A stretch of 64,000 nucleotides of DNA. Source: Pelosinus sp. UFO1. GTDB taxonomy: Bacteria; Bacillota; Negativicutes; DSM-13327. Below, piece after piece: positions 27,104 to 36,081 of this stretch. The stretch's first letter is position 1. Every line of letters begins with the position of its first letter. The notes under the pieces are model-generated. The model ran no database searches, was not told where the DNA came from, and saw only the letters and a list, made by a program, of their open reading frames with translations. Both the position numbers and the translations under genes were made by a program. The DNA is taken from the NCBI RefSeq assembly GCF_000725345.1, contig NZ_CP008852.1, positions 3,092,001 through 3,156,000 of the forward strand. The letters are read 5' to 3'.

Positions 27104-27778
27104 CTACTTCTCCTTAAGCATAAATCCAGAACCACGTACCGTTTGGATTATCGTATCTAAGCCGTAGGAGGCCAACTTTTTTCTCAAATAATGAATATAT
27201 AGGTCAACAATGGCAATCGTGGTTTCGGAATCGAACCCCCAGATCCGATCAAATATCTGGTCCTTAGTAAGAATTTGCTCCTTATTTAAGATGAAAAATT
27301 CTAAAACTTCATATTCCTTGGCAGTTAATCCTAAAGATTGTTCTCCAAAAAAACCATCCCGAACTTTACTCTTAAGCAATATCCCCCCAAATGCTAATTC
27401 ACCTTCAAACCCAACACTACTCTTACGACGAATTAGTGCTTTTATTCGAGCTAAAAGTTCTCTGATAGCAAAAGGTTTTACTAAATAGTCGTCTGCACCA
27501 GTCTCTAGACCAATGACACGATCGTCCACACTATCCCTTGCTGTAAGTAACAATATTGGAGTTTCATTTCCATTCGTTCTAAGGCTTTTAACTATGTCTA
27601 AGCCATTCACTTCAGGCAACATAATATCAAGTACTAGAAGATCATAGATACTTTGTTCCGCCATAAATAAGCCTTCATCACCTGTCGCAACCTCATCTAC
27701 GCTATACCCTTCTTCTTTTAAAAGCGTAACTACAGCCTCCCTCAGTATGCTATCATCCTCAACCACTAAAATTCTCAT
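27104..27778 (-). CDS. OmpR-family response regulator
   Basis: A 224-residue regulator. Receiver domain residues 1-118 have the acidic pair E7-D8-D9, phosphoacceptor D51 in LVLDIMLPEVNG, and lysine 101 in VKPF. The winged-helix DNA-binding domain covers residues 127-222 (GLTAKEYEVLEFFI, RKKLASYGLDTIIQTVRGSGFML). It is coded just before its kinase with a 3-base gap. DNA targets are not evident; the downstream secreted repeat protein is the nearest candidate. Confidence 0.92.
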   Translation of the reverse strand: MRILVVEDDSILREAVVTLLKEEGYSVDEVATGDEGLFMAEQSIYDLLVLDIMLPEVNGLDIVKSLRTNGNETPILLLTARDSVDDRVIGLETGADDYLVKPFAIRELLARIKALIRRKSSVGFEGELAFGGILLKSKVRDGFFGEQSLGLTAKEYEVLEFFILNKEQILTKDQIFDRIWGFDSETTIAIVDLYIHYLRKKLASYGLDTIIQTVRGSGFMLKEK

Positions 27779-27840
27779 AAAAACATCTCCTTACTCGCTA
27801 TTGATACCGTATATTTGATTGGACAACTTGTATGGAGCCA

Positions 27841-28158
27841 TCATTCACTCCTCCATGAAAGAGCATTTTTTATTGAATTATTTGTGAAATTTTTATTCCC
27901 CTCTCTTGTTTTGGATAGGGTCATTATGATTGGGTCATCAAGCAAATCAGGCTCCCAGTCCTTAACTTTTTTCTCAATCCAATCTGATTTTGCAAGGAAA
28001 AGTTCTTCTTGGCCCATAGAAACGTTTCTTATTGTGTCATTGTTCCCATCTATAGGTTCAGATATATATACGATTGCCGCTACGGGAGAAGCCATTAGGA
28101 TAAAGGTTGTAACTATACTCAATATATTGTGCAGTAAGCGTCTTAGTAAATTTTTCAT
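27841..28158 (-). CDS. Small secreted or membrane-anchored protein upstream of the two-component genes
   Basis: A 105-residue protein with a hydrophobic N-terminal segment (residues 10-30) that could be a signal peptide or anchor, followed by an acidic soluble region (LLDDPIIMTLSKTREGNKN). I recognise no family. The ATG at 28158 has AAAGGAG eight bases upstream. It lies 62 bases before the response regulator gene on the same strand and may be part of the same transcript, perhaps as an accessory to the sensor. Confidence 0.55.
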   Translation of the reverse strand: MKNLLRRLLHNILSIVTTFILMASPVAAIVYISEPIDGNNDTIRNVSMGQEELFLAKSDWIEKKVKDWEPDLLDDPIIMTLSKTREGNKNFTNNSIKNALSWRSE

Positions 28159-28336
28159 AATATACTCCTTTCTGTCTGAATTACATATATCACCCTATTA
28201 TGAACTAAAAGTTTTAGTTTTTATTTTGAAAGATCCCCACTTTACTTTATCCTAACCAACTGATTACTTTAATAAACGTAAAACCTTACCACCCATACCC
28301 TGCTCCTAGGGTTAGCAATAAAGATTCTGTTTACCC

Positions 28337-28372
28337 TAAAAAAAAGCCCTCGCATAACCTGCGAGGGCTTAC
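28337..28372 (-). terminator. Terminator of the cyclophilin gene
   Basis: AAGCCCTCGCA-GGTTA-TGCGAGGGCTT on the minus strand, followed by a run of T. GC-rich stem, about 50 bases after the stop at 28425. Confidence 0.85.
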
Positions 28373-28424
28373 ATGGTGAATATAAAGTTCAAATCACAAG
28401 GCGCACATAAATTATTGCATGAAG

Positions 28425-28856
28425 TTACCCTTGTTCTACTGTAACCTTATTCATTTTATCGCCTTTTTTAATTTGATCCACGACATCCATACCTTCAATG
28501 ACTTTACCAAAAACAGTATGAACACCATCTAAATGAGGTTGTGGCTCATAAACAATGAAAAACTGGCTACCACCTGTATTAGGACCAGCATGAGCCATAG
28601 ATAATGCGCCTCTGTCATTCTTATGAGGATTCCCCTTTGTCTCGCAAGGAATTTCATAGCCAGGCCCACCGGTACCGTTTCCTTTTGGGCAGCCACCTTG
28701 TGCCACAAAACCTTTAATTACTCTATGAAATGTAAGCCCATCATAAAAACCTTTGGTAATTAACTTTTCGAAATTAGCCACAGTATTTGGTGCTTCCTTG
28801 TCAAATAACTCAATTACAATATTACCCTTATCCATCTCAATAATTGCTTTTTTCAT
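28425..28856 (-). CDS. Cyclophilin-type peptidyl-prolyl cis-trans isomerase
   Basis: A 143-residue cytosolic cyclophilin. It has [14 protein letters not shown] (catalytic arginine in FHR), [25 protein letters not shown] and the short loops of bacterial PpiB-type enzymes. It catalyses proline isomerisation in folding proteins. No signal peptide. Monocistronic, with its own terminator; the ATG at 28856 has GAGGGAT upstream. Confidence 0.92.
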   Translation of the reverse strand: MKKAIIEMDKGNIVIELFDKEAPNTVANFEKLITKGFYDGLTFHRVIKGFVAQGGCPKGNGTGGPGYEIPCETKGNPHKNDRGALSMAHAGPNTGGSQFFIVYEPQPHLDGVHTVFGKVIEGMDVVDQIKKGDKMNKVTVEQG

Positions 28857-29013
28857 GATAATCCCTCATTTTTACATTATTTTTGCTATTATACCATAAT
28901 TGACTAAGGATTACCAAAATACCTTACCTCATACCCCTGCCTCATACGAAGCCCCATAAATAAACCGTCTCACCTCAGAAAGATAGATGACTACTTATAG
29001 TCTCTTAGATATT

Positions 29014-29223
29014 TTATTCTGGTGGTGGACCATCATCTACGATTTCAATTATATTGGTATTCTCATCGGAATCAATACCACAAATGACATATTTATCTTT
29101 ATATTTCTTACTGTCCGTAGAGGGTAAAACCACAGTTGCTTTTGTATTGTCCATGAAATCAACATCCACAAATGTTTTATTTTCTTTATTTTCAACGTTT
29201 GTTACCTTGCCAGTTTTAACCAT
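29014..29223 (-). CDS. Small hypothetical protein, mostly beta
   Basis: A 69-residue soluble acidic protein, MVKTGKVTNVENKENKTF and onward, with alternating hydrophobic residues suggesting an SH3- or OB-like small beta barrel. It ends in DDGPPPE. I recognise no family. The ATG at 29223 is preferred (AGGAGGTG 7 bases upstream) over a GTG at 29232. Flanked by minus-strand genes with independent signals. Confidence 0.55.
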   Translation of the reverse strand: MVKTGKVTNVENKENKTFVDVDFMDNTKATVVLPSTDSKKYKDKYVICGIDSDENTNIIEIVDDGPPPE

Positions 29224-29319
29224 CCAAAACACCTCCTTTATAATAGTATCTCCATTAAAACACTTTAATTAGACATATAAAAATTCCCTAAGTTGATTAA
29301 ACTTAGAGAATTTAAAACT

Positions 29320-29634
29320 TTAACTATTCGTAATAAGGTACAATAGTGCTAATCCACCAATCGTTCTCATTACCTCTTCATGATGCTCTTTTTCACGTTG
29401 TTGACGCTCATGCCATTGCCATTCTTCCTCATGATGACGTCGCTTCATTTCCCTTTCATGACGCTCTCTTTCTTCTTGTATCCGATGATCTCGATCTTTA
29501 TGGTGTTCGTATCGCTCTTCATAATCCTTATTTTCATGATGTCTTGGTGATGCTTCTATTACAGCCGTGCCTATACCTAATTGCATAATACCTATCATTG
29601 AGCAAATAATTCCTTTTTTTACTATACTATTCAT
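29320..29634 (-). CDS. Secreted histidine/glutamate/arginine-rich small protein
   Basis: A 104-residue protein. Residues 1-28 look like a signal peptide ending VIEASP, and residues 30-88 are a highly charged helix with many HHE, RHE and HEE units (14 or more histidines). The last 14 residues (GGLALLYLITNS) are hydrophobic. The charged region could bind metal ions or form a long helix. No known family is recognised. AGGAGGG lies upstream of the ATG at 29634. Weak T-rich sequence follows. Confidence 0.55.
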   Translation of the reverse strand: MNSIVKKGIICSMIGIMQLGIGTAVIEASPRHHENKDYEERYEHHKDRDHRIQEERERHEREMKRRHHEEEWQWHERQQREKEHHEEVMRTIGGLALLYLITNS

Positions 29635-29751
29635 GGAAGAACCCTCCTTTATTTTCTATTCTCATTATAATCTGGAAATGTGACAAAAATATGACTACAC
29701 AGTCAATTTTTACATGAAAATATAAAAAGGATAACTTATCCGATGACTAAA

Positions 29752-29898
29752 CCGCTCTAAGACTCCCATCTTCATCTCGTTAACAGCCTGTAATATCCTG
29801 CCCTCTGGTTAGGATAACAGTCTGTAAAACTCGAAGTAAGTTCGCTCTAAGGATTTTCGAATCCAAGGCTCACTTATATAAGTGGGAGTTAAGAGCGG
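29752..29898. repeat. Imperfect palindromic element between two genes
   Basis: The left arm CCGCTCTAAGACTCCCA (29752-29768) is nearly complementary to the right arm TGGGAGTTAAGAGCGG (29883-29898). Inside, CGCTCTAAGG and the AGCCTTGG complement add smaller arms, and TTCGAA lies at the centre. There is no coding frame. It fills most of the 320-base gap between the histidine-rich gene and lysE. A structured extragenic repeat is likely; only one copy is visible. Confidence 0.45.
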
Positions 29899-29924
29899 CT
29901 AAGTCCCTGGATAAGTGCGACTAA

Positions 29925-29956
29925 GATTCAGATGGAGTTAAAACTCCATCTGAATC
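29925..29956. terminator. Hairpin at the end of the LysE-type gene
   Basis: GATTCAGATGGAGTT-TTA-ACTCCATCTGAATC is a 14- to 15-base stem overlapping the stop codon region of the gene ending at 29955. No clear T-run follows, so it may protect the mRNA 3' end more than terminate. Confidence 0.5.
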
Positions 29957-30569
29957 AAGTCTTCTTTATCAGGCTTACTATGCCAAAGCAAGCTATTACG
30001 AAGCCTGAAATTTGATTAATCCACTTAAGTCTTTGAGAATCAATTTTCCCACGAAGTACATTCACTGTTCCACTTAATATCAACCACCAAAGCATTGAAC
30101 CAACAAAAACACCCAGAACTAACAAAGCTGCTAACACATAATCCCCACCAGTTGTTGCTATCCCTAATCCTGCAAAAACTGCCGCAAAAGACATAATAGT
30201 CATTGGATTCGTCAATGTTAAGAAAAAGGCTGAGACGTAGGAACTTAATTGACTTTTACCTTCTTCCTTTAAGGTTATTTCTGCTGGAGTAGCTTGGAAC
30301 GTTACATAGCCAAGATGAAGTAAAAATAGTCCGCCAATCAAACGAAAATAGACTTGATTATCTAGTAAAAAGGTGGAAATAACTGTTATGCCAAAGGCAG
30401 CAACTAAGCCATAAATACCATCAGCCGTTGCCGCACCTAACCCTGAAAGGAAACCATTAAAAAAACCATTTGCTAATGTACGCCTAATACAAAGAACTCC
30501 GATCGGCCCAACTGGTGCGGCTATCGAAAATCCGAGCAGTACTCCTTTAATGAAGAAGGGCATTTCCAT
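29955..30569 (-). CDS. LysE/RhtB-family amino acid exporter
   Basis: A 204-residue protein with six hydrophobic segments. The N-terminal GFSIAAPVGPIGVLCIRRTLANG carries the G-x-x-x-x-P-G-P-x-x family pattern, in the variant A-P-V-G-P. LysE-type carriers export amino acids or related compounds across the cytoplasmic membrane. It follows the Lrp-type regulator gene by 16 bases; such regulators often control the adjoining exporter in response to the amino acid. The ATG at 30569 has AAGGAGG upstream. Substrate unknown. Confidence 0.85.
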   Translation of the reverse strand: MEMPFFIKGVLLGFSIAAPVGPIGVLCIRRTLANGFFNGFLSGLGAATADGIYGLVAAFGITVISTFLLDNQVYFRLIGGLFLLHLGYVTFQATPAEITLKEEGKSQLSSYVSAFFLTLTNPMTIMSFAAVFAGLGIATTGGDYVLAALLVLGVFVGSMLWWLILSGTVNVLRGKIDSQRLKWINQISGFVIACFGIVSLIKKT

Positions 30570-30585
30570 CCTACTTTAAACCTCC

Positions 30586-31038
30586 TTACATTTTTATTGG
30601 TAATATTGGAGTTTCTTTAATGGTTGATAATATTATAGTGGTTCGCGTTTTAGCCCCTGGCAAAGCCTTTATTTCTTCACTGATTAACCGTTCTAGATCA
30701 CGAGTACCTGAACAACGCACTTTAATAATATAATCTTCCGCTCCAGCTATGTGATGGCACTCCATAATCTCGGGAGAATTATTAACTAAATGCAGGAATG
30801 CTGCCCTATTCTCAGGTTTATCCAATGTGACAGATATCAAAGCTCCTAAGCCACAACCTATCTTTTCAGGGTCTATCAATGCTGCGTAACCTTTTATTAT
30901 CCCCATTTCCTCTAACTTACGAACCCTATCAGCCGAAGCTGGGCCGGACAATCCGAGAAGCGTTCCAAGTTCTGCCCACGTTGTACGAGCATGTTCCATA
31001 AGTCGTTTAATAACTTTCAAATCGTTATTATCAATCAT
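30586..31038 (-). CDS. Lrp/AsnC-family transcriptional regulator
   Basis: A 150-residue protein. Residues 1-60 hold the HTH (LGTLLGLSGPASADRVRKLEEMGIIKGY) and residues 65-145 form the RAM ligand-binding domain (ECHHIAGAEDYIIKVRC). Such regulators bind amino acids and act locally. The ATG at 31038, with GGAGG 7 bases upstream, is chosen over a start at 31068 that lacks a site. It is the first gene of a two-gene unit with the LysE-type exporter. Confidence 0.9.
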   Translation of the reverse strand: MIDNNDLKVIKRLMEHARTTWAELGTLLGLSGPASADRVRKLEEMGIIKGYAALIDPEKIGCGLGALISVTLDKPENRAAFLHLVNNSPEIMECHHIAGAEDYIIKVRCSGTRDLERLISEEIKALPGAKTRTTIILSTIKETPILPIKM

Positions 31039-31110
31039 AATAAACCTCCACAATGAATGTAATAACACTATAATACATTTGATTATAATAAAAGTAAAGA
31101 TCGATTATAA

Positions 31111-31136
31111 AAGAAAAAGAGCCCGAAGGCTCTCCG
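31111..31136 (-). terminator. Terminator after the 128-residue gene
   Basis: AGAGCC-TTCG-GGCTCT on the minus strand followed by TTTTTCTTTT. A short but GC-rich tetraloop stem, 16 bases past the stop at 31152. Confidence 0.7.
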
Positions 31137-31151
31137 TTATTTTTTTAAAAT

Positions 31152-31538
31152 TTAGCGTAAAAATTTGATCGTAACGTCAGGCAAATATTTAGCAATTGAG
31201 CTAAATATTTCTGTCTTAATCTGATCATCTTTAACTAAAGTTTCGATTGCATTGCGTTCAATCACTATATAAGGTTTTACGACACCTAGCAATGGATGAT
31301 GAAGAGCAGAATCCAATGTTCCACTTTTCGCCTCAACAACGTGAACCCCGTCCATCATCAACGTATATGTGCCAACAATATTTCCGCCTTCTGTCACTTG
31401 TAGTCCCACCATATTTTTACGACCTGATAGCATATGATCCATTATTGAAAAAATATGGGGGTGTTGTTCTTTAAAACTAGTAAGCAATTCACGGCGAAAG
31501 TTAAGTAAATCTTCTTGAATTAAAGTGTCTATACTCAT
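31152..31538 (-). CDS. Conserved hypothetical protein (128 residues)
   Basis: A soluble protein, MSIDTLIQEDLLNFRREL and onward: an N-terminal helix pair, then strands (MVGLQVTEGGNIVGTYTLMMDG, VHVVEAKSGTLDS) and two C-terminal helices. The layout recalls the small SCP2-like lipid-binding fold, but no diagnostic residue can be named, so no function is given. The ATG at 31538 has AAAGGAGG 8 bases upstream; an in-frame longer reading from 31583 has none. Monocistronic, with its own terminator. Confidence 0.55.
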   Translation of the reverse strand: MSIDTLIQEDLLNFRRELLTSFKEQHPHIFSIMDHMLSGRKNMVGLQVTEGGNIVGTYTLMMDGVHVVEAKSGTLDSALHHPLLGVVKPYIVIERNAIETLVKDDQIKTEIFSSIAKYLPDVTIKFLR

Positions 31539-31752
31539 TCTTAATTTCCTCCTTTGCAATGTGCTAGGATTTAGGATTCCCACTACAAAGTAATCTTATC
31601 ATTTTAATTAATGGTATTATATCCAAGAAGACCCGAAAATTCGCTTATTCTGCAGAAGTATTTACGATCCTTCACTATACTGTTTTCTAATAATAAAAAA
31701 CATTCTTTGAAAGTCCAAAGGCTACTGCTTTCGATAAACTAGCCAAATAGTA

Positions 31753-32688
31753 TTACATCAATTTATTAATTTTTACTTGTTTTATGAAAGCTTCCACTTC
31801 AATCTTTTCTATCATTCCTGCGCCATGATGCAAAGCATTCGATGCCGCAGTAGCTGTAGCTAATTTGATCATTTCCTTTATTTCCATCCCCCGCGCCATC
31901 CCTACGGCAAATCCAGCTACAAGGGCATCACCACAACCAACAGGATTTATTGCATCGATATGAGGCGGAATTACTTGAAATACTTCTCCTTGATAACCTA
32001 CTAACGCGCCCCGTGAACCCATAGATAAAACAAATAATTGAATACCCTCATGCAAATAGTGTTGAATGGTAGCACAGATCTTAGCATCTGTATCCAGTGA
32101 ATACCCCAGTACCTTTTCTAACTCTTCTATATTAGGCTTTACCATATAGGGCCTACCCATTAAGCCCTCACTAAAAGAATCACCACTACTATCTAATACG
32201 GAATAAGCCCCATTTCTATTCGCTATTTCAATCATTTGTTTATAAATAGTAGGGGGAACTCCTCTAGGAATGCTACCTGACATAGCGACAACTCTAGCCT
32301 TTCGTGAAAGACTATCAAACTTTTCTAAGAATGCCATCAATTCTTCCGGTCTAATCTTGGGCCCATTTTCTAATATTTCTGTACTTGCATGATTGCTTAA
32401 TATATTAATGCATAACCTAGATTCTTCCCTTATTTCTTGAAGATCGCACTGGAAAGTTTGTTCACTTAAACTTTTGCCAATATATCTGCCGTTATATCCC
32501 CCAACAAAACCTGTAGCTACTACTTCCTCACCAAGAATACTTGCTACCCTAGCAACATTTATCCCTTTACCACCAGGAAGAGCAGTAACTTTTCTTGTAC
32601 GATTTACTTGTGTGAGTGCAAAGTGATCTACAGCATACGTTTTATCAATTGCTAAATTTAAAGTAACAGTTAGTATCACCATCTTCAC
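31753..32688 (-). CDS. PfkB-family sugar-phosphate kinase (1-phosphofructokinase / tagatose-6-phosphate kinase type)
   Basis: A 311-residue ribokinase-fold enzyme of the hexose kinase, 1-phosphofructokinase group. It has PGGKGINVARVASILG near residue 38 and the second signature NPVGCGDALVAGF with the catalytic aspartate. It phosphorylates fructose-1-phosphate or tagatose-6-phosphate. Tagatose-6-phosphate is favoured by context, because a GatD-like dehydrogenase and a GatY-like bisphosphate aldolase are coded in the same regulon. It lies 86 bases after the sugar kinase gene, beyond a terminator hairpin, so it may have partial independent expression. Confidence 0.82.
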   Translation of the reverse strand: MKMVILTVTLNLAIDKTYAVDHFALTQVNRTRKVTALPGGKGINVARVASILGEEVVATGFVGGYNGRYIGKSLSEQTFQCDLQEIREESRLCINILSNHASTEILENGPKIRPEELMAFLEKFDSLSRKARVVAMSGSIPRGVPPTIYKQMIEIANRNGAYSVLDSSGDSFSEGLMGRPYMVKPNIEELEKVLGYSLDTDAKICATIQHYLHEGIQLFVLSMGSRGALVGYQGEVFQVIPPHIDAINPVGCGDALVAGFAVGMARGMEIKEMIKLATATAASNALHHGAGMIEKIEVEAFIKQVKINKLM

Positions 32689-32704
32689 CCCAATGCTTAT
32701 TTTT

Positions 32705-32741
32705 TGAAAATGAGGACTACTAATGATTAGTAGTCCTCATT
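32705..32741 (-). terminator. Terminator hairpin between the fucose-type kinase and PfkB genes
   Basis: TGAGGACTACTA / TAGTAGTCCTCA with loop ATCAT, followed on the minus strand by TTTTC. It lies 34 bases past the kinase stop. PfkB lies beyond it without a visible strong promoter, so read-through is probable. Confidence 0.7.
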
Positions 32742-32774
32742 TGTATCGTCTACAGCAGCATAGAATTCTTACGA

Positions 32775-34235
32775 CTACACCAATGAAAATTTATAATAGA
32801 CATCTTCCCAATACGCCTTATCTTTCGGGCTATACTCTATTATCGTGCAGGAATTTTTCACGATTTGTCTCAGTTCTGACAACCCTTTAGCCTCTCCCAG
32901 TGCTTTCATTTGTGTTAATATATTTCCCATCGAACTAGCCTCTACCGGTCCTGCGATAACAGTTTTTTTCGTTAGATTCGCTGTGATTTCACATAATAAG
33001 GAATTTTGGGCACCACCGCCAACCATGTGGATAACTGATATAGGATGTTTGATTGCAGTTTCTAGTTCATCGACCATCTTTTTATAAGTACAGGCTAAAC
33101 TTTCAATAATACACCTTATCATTTCAGCTTTATTATTAGGAATATGTTGCTTTGTTTTTAGGCAATAGTCTTTTATTTTATTAGGCATATTCCCTGGAGA
33201 TAAAAATGTATGGTCACTTAAGTCAATGAAGGACTTATTTTCTTTAATTTTTTCTGCCATTTCAACCATGAAAGGATAACTAATCTCTTCACCATTACTT
33301 TGCCAATATCTTCTGCACTCTTGCAAAACCCATAGTCCTGTTATGTTTTTTAACAGCCGAACCGTATCATCAATTCCTCGTTCATTCGTGAAAAATACTT
33401 TACTTGTATATTCATCTATGATTGGCTCCTTAATTTCCACCCCGATCAAAGACCATGTACCACAGCTAATGTATGCTGAATACTCCTGAGATATCGGAAC
33501 GCTAACTACTGCCGACGCAGTATCATGAGATGCGGTAGAAATTACTTTTGTTGTATTGCATTTTGAATTCCCCAATATATTCGAAGACAATGCACCTAAT
33601 ACAGTCCCCGATGAAACAATCTCCGGTGTAAACCATTTTTCATTAAATCCCAGTTTGTTTAAAATTTCTATATTCCACTGGCGTTCATAAGGATCTAACA
33701 AGGAACTAGTACTTGCAATTGAATATTCAGTTGCTTTTATCCCCGTTAAAAAATAATTAATCAAATCTGGCATGAATAAAAGTTTATCTATGTGATCTAA
33801 TAAGGGTGAACGATTATACACCATGGAATATAACTGAAAAATGGTGTTGATTTGCATAGGTTGTATACCGGTCTTCTTGTATAATTCTTGCTCTGTTATC
33901 TTCTTATGCAAGATTTCTGGGATATGATTGGTTCTCTCATCTCTATAATGAATAGGATTACTTACCAATCGACCTCTTGTATCTACTATTCCAAAATCAA
34001 CACCCCAAGTATCGACTCCTAAAGATGCCACTTCCTCTTGTACATTACTCATACCTTGCTTTATCTCTTCGAAAATTAGCGGCATATCCCAGTATAGAGT
34101 ATGACTAAGAGTAATAGGATTATTGTCAAATCGATGTATTTCTTCTAGATTTATTTTGTTTCCATCAAACGTTCCTACTATGCATCTACCACTACTAGCC
34201 CCCAAATCGACAGCTAATAGGTTTAGGTTTTTCAC
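32775..34235 (-). CDS. Rhamnulokinase-like FGGY sugar kinase, probable L-fuculokinase role
   Basis: A 486-residue FGGY kinase. It has the phosphate-1 motif AVDLGASSGRCIVG near the N-terminus, GVDTWGVDFG, HDTASAVVSVP, SCGTWSLIG and the adenosine-site HMVGGGAQNSLLCEITAN. Overall it is closest to RhaB-type kinases. Its location right after fucI and fucA makes phosphorylation of L-fuculose to L-fuculose-1-phosphate the most likely job. The start is a GTG at 34235 with GGGGGG 8 bases upstream; a longer in-frame reading to 34325 would overlap fucI. Confidence 0.82.
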   Translation of the reverse strand: MKNLNLLAVDLGASSGRCIVGTFDGNKINLEEIHRFDNNPITLSHTLYWDMPLIFEEIKQGMSNVQEEVASLGVDTWGVDFGIVDTRGRLVSNPIHYRDERTNHIPEILHKKITEQELYKKTGIQPMQINTIFQLYSMVYNRSPLLDHIDKLLFMPDLINYFLTGIKATEYSIASTSSLLDPYERQWNIEILNKLGFNEKWFTPEIVSSGTVLGALSSNILGNSKCNTTKVISTASHDTASAVVSVPISQEYSAYISCGTWSLIGVEIKEPIIDEYTSKVFFTNERGIDDTVRLLKNITGLWVLQECRRYWQSNGEEISYPFMVEMAEKIKENKSFIDLSDHTFLSPGNMPNKIKDYCLKTKQHIPNNKAEMIRCIIESLACTYKKMVDELETAIKHPISVIHMVGGGAQNSLLCEITANLTKKTVIAGPVEASSMGNILTQMKALGEAKGLSELRQIVKNSCTIIEYSPKDKAYWEDVYYKFSLV

Positions 34236-34287
34236 AATATCCCCCCTTTTTGGGAACTTATAATGGGTAAGGACTAACTCCAGTATT

Positions 34288-36060
34288 TTAACTATACAGA
34301 GCACCAAATGTTTTACATGCCGCATAATCAGCCTGTTCTAAATTCTCCGTACCAAATGAATTCCAAACTTTTGGTCTAAAGATCCGCTCTTCAGAAACAT
34401 TATGCATATTAACAGGTATTCTTAGCATTGAGGCTAATGTTATTAATTCTGCACCTATATGTCCATAACTAATTGCTCCATGGTTTGCCCCCCAATTATT
34501 CATAACCGAATAAACATCTTTAAAAGCTCCCCTACCCGTTATGATTGGTGCAAACCATGTAGTTGGCCATGTTGGATCCGTTCTATCATCAATTTTATCG
34601 TGTACCTCTTTGGGTAATTCAACGCTATGGCCTTCAGCTAATTGCAATACAGGCCCCACCCCTTTAACAATATTCAATCGAATCATGGTTAAAGGCATAC
34701 CCCCTCGAGTTAGAAATTGGGTAGAGAATCCACCACCCCTAAAATATCCAAGATTGGCAGCTCTAAATCGCGTGGCTTTTAAACACGCTGTTACTTCATC
34801 ATCTGTAATCTCCCAATAAGGCTTAATTACTGGCTTATTTTCTCGTATTTCTCTCCCAGTACCATCTAAAGCCGCCGACCCAGAATTAATTAAATGTATA
34901 ATTCCTTTCTTACCATAGCCTTCTAGGTCATAGCCAGTAACACGTTTGACTGATTCAGGACTCCAATAAGTACGTACATCAGAAAAAATTTGAGCTGTAT
35001 TGGTTAATAAATTGCCTAGCAACATAGACACTCCATTTAAGGAATCATTTTCAGTTGCTATCAAATAGGGTGCTCTTTTGCCATTCCAATCAAAAGAGGA
35101 ATTTAATATGGTTTCCATAAAATCTCCATTAGGAAAATGATCAGTCCATTGTCGTTGTCCTTGAAAACCTGAAAGAATAGCATTATGCCCTAAAGCCTCT
35201 TCCCCAAATCCTAAAGCCTGTAACTTCTGATTTCCCACCATTAAATCTCTGCCAATTAGAGTCATCTTTACAATTGTTTCCCAATCCTTATCTTTCTGCT
35301 CCCGAGTAAGCTGTGCGTCTTTAGGGTTGTTGTCCGGGCCTTCTTGGCAATTTTCTTTAACCCAAGCTAAAGCTCTTTTATATTCATCTTTATCATATAT
35401 TTCTTTATCAATACGACGTATGAATTCTGACATATCAATATATTCATTGCGCATTCCTAAATAATCCTGAAAGAAGGATGCATCTACGATGGAGCCTGCA
35501 ATTCCCATGGATACAGACCCCATCGATAAATAGGATTTCCCTTTAATCGATGCAACAGCTAATCCAGCCTTAGTAAATTGGAGTAATTTGTCTTTTACAT
35601 CCTGGGGTATCGTTGTATCAGAAGAATCTTGTACATGTTGCCCATATATCCCAAAAGCAGGAATCCCTTTTTGTGCATATGCCGCTAATACTGCTGCTAA
35701 ATAAACAGCACCTGGTCGTTCTGTACCATTAAATCCCCATACAGCCTGAGGAATTTTAGAGTCCATATCCATCGTTTCTGACCCATAGCACCAACATGGC
35801 GTTACTGTTATAGAAAGCCCTACATTGTTTAGTTTAAACTTTTCTGCAGCTTCTGAAGCTTCTTTAACGCCACCGATGCAACTGTCAGCAACTACACATT
35901 CTACAGGTTTCCCATCTGAATAGGTTATGCTATCACTTAAAAACTTCGCTACACTCTTTGCCATATTCATCGTTTGTTCTTCTAAGGATTCCCTGACTCC
36001 GTTCCTCCTGCCATCAATTGTTGGCCGAATACCAATTCTTACATAGCTATTTTTGCTCAC
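34288..36060 (-). CDS. fucI: L-fucose isomerase
   Basis: A 590-residue enzyme, almost the size of E. coli FucI. It has the N-terminal [21 protein letters not shown], the central [16 protein letters not shown], the metal-ligand region with glutamate and aspartate around [16 protein letters not shown], and the C-terminal [16 protein letters not shown] with the metal-binding histidine. It converts L-fucose to L-fuculose (and D-arabinose to D-ribulose) with Mn2+. The start is a GTG at 36060 with GGAGGGG 6 bases upstream. Followed 52 bases later by the kinase gene and preceded by fucA. Confidence 0.95.
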   Translation of the reverse strand: MSKNSYVRIGIRPTIDGRRNGVRESLEEQTMNMAKSVAKFLSDSITYSDGKPVECVVADSCIGGVKEASEAAEKFKLNNVGLSITVTPCWCYGSETMDMDSKIPQAVWGFNGTERPGAVYLAAVLAAYAQKGIPAFGIYGQHVQDSSDTTIPQDVKDKLLQFTKAGLAVASIKGKSYLSMGSVSMGIAGSIVDASFFQDYLGMRNEYIDMSEFIRRIDKEIYDKDEYKRALAWVKENCQEGPDNNPKDAQLTREQKDKDWETIVKMTLIGRDLMVGNQKLQALGFGEEALGHNAILSGFQGQRQWTDHFPNGDFMETILNSSFDWNGKRAPYLIATENDSLNGVSMLLGNLLTNTAQIFSDVRTYWSPESVKRVTGYDLEGYGKKGIIHLINSGSAALDGTGREIRENKPVIKPYWEITDDEVTACLKATRFRAANLGYFRGGGFSTQFLTRGGMPLTMIRLNIVKGVGPVLQLAEGHSVELPKEVHDKIDDRTDPTWPTTWFAPIITGRGAFKDVYSVMNNWGANHGAISYGHIGAELITLASMLRIPVNMHNVSEERIFRPKVWNSFGTENLEQADYAACKTFGALYS

Positions 36061-36081
36061 TTTTTTCCCCTCCATCAGTAC

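Noticed and set aside
28018-28030. GAAACGTTTCTT, similar to a catabolite or LacI site
   Set aside because: It lies inside a small coding gene far from the sugar locus; a chance match is likely.
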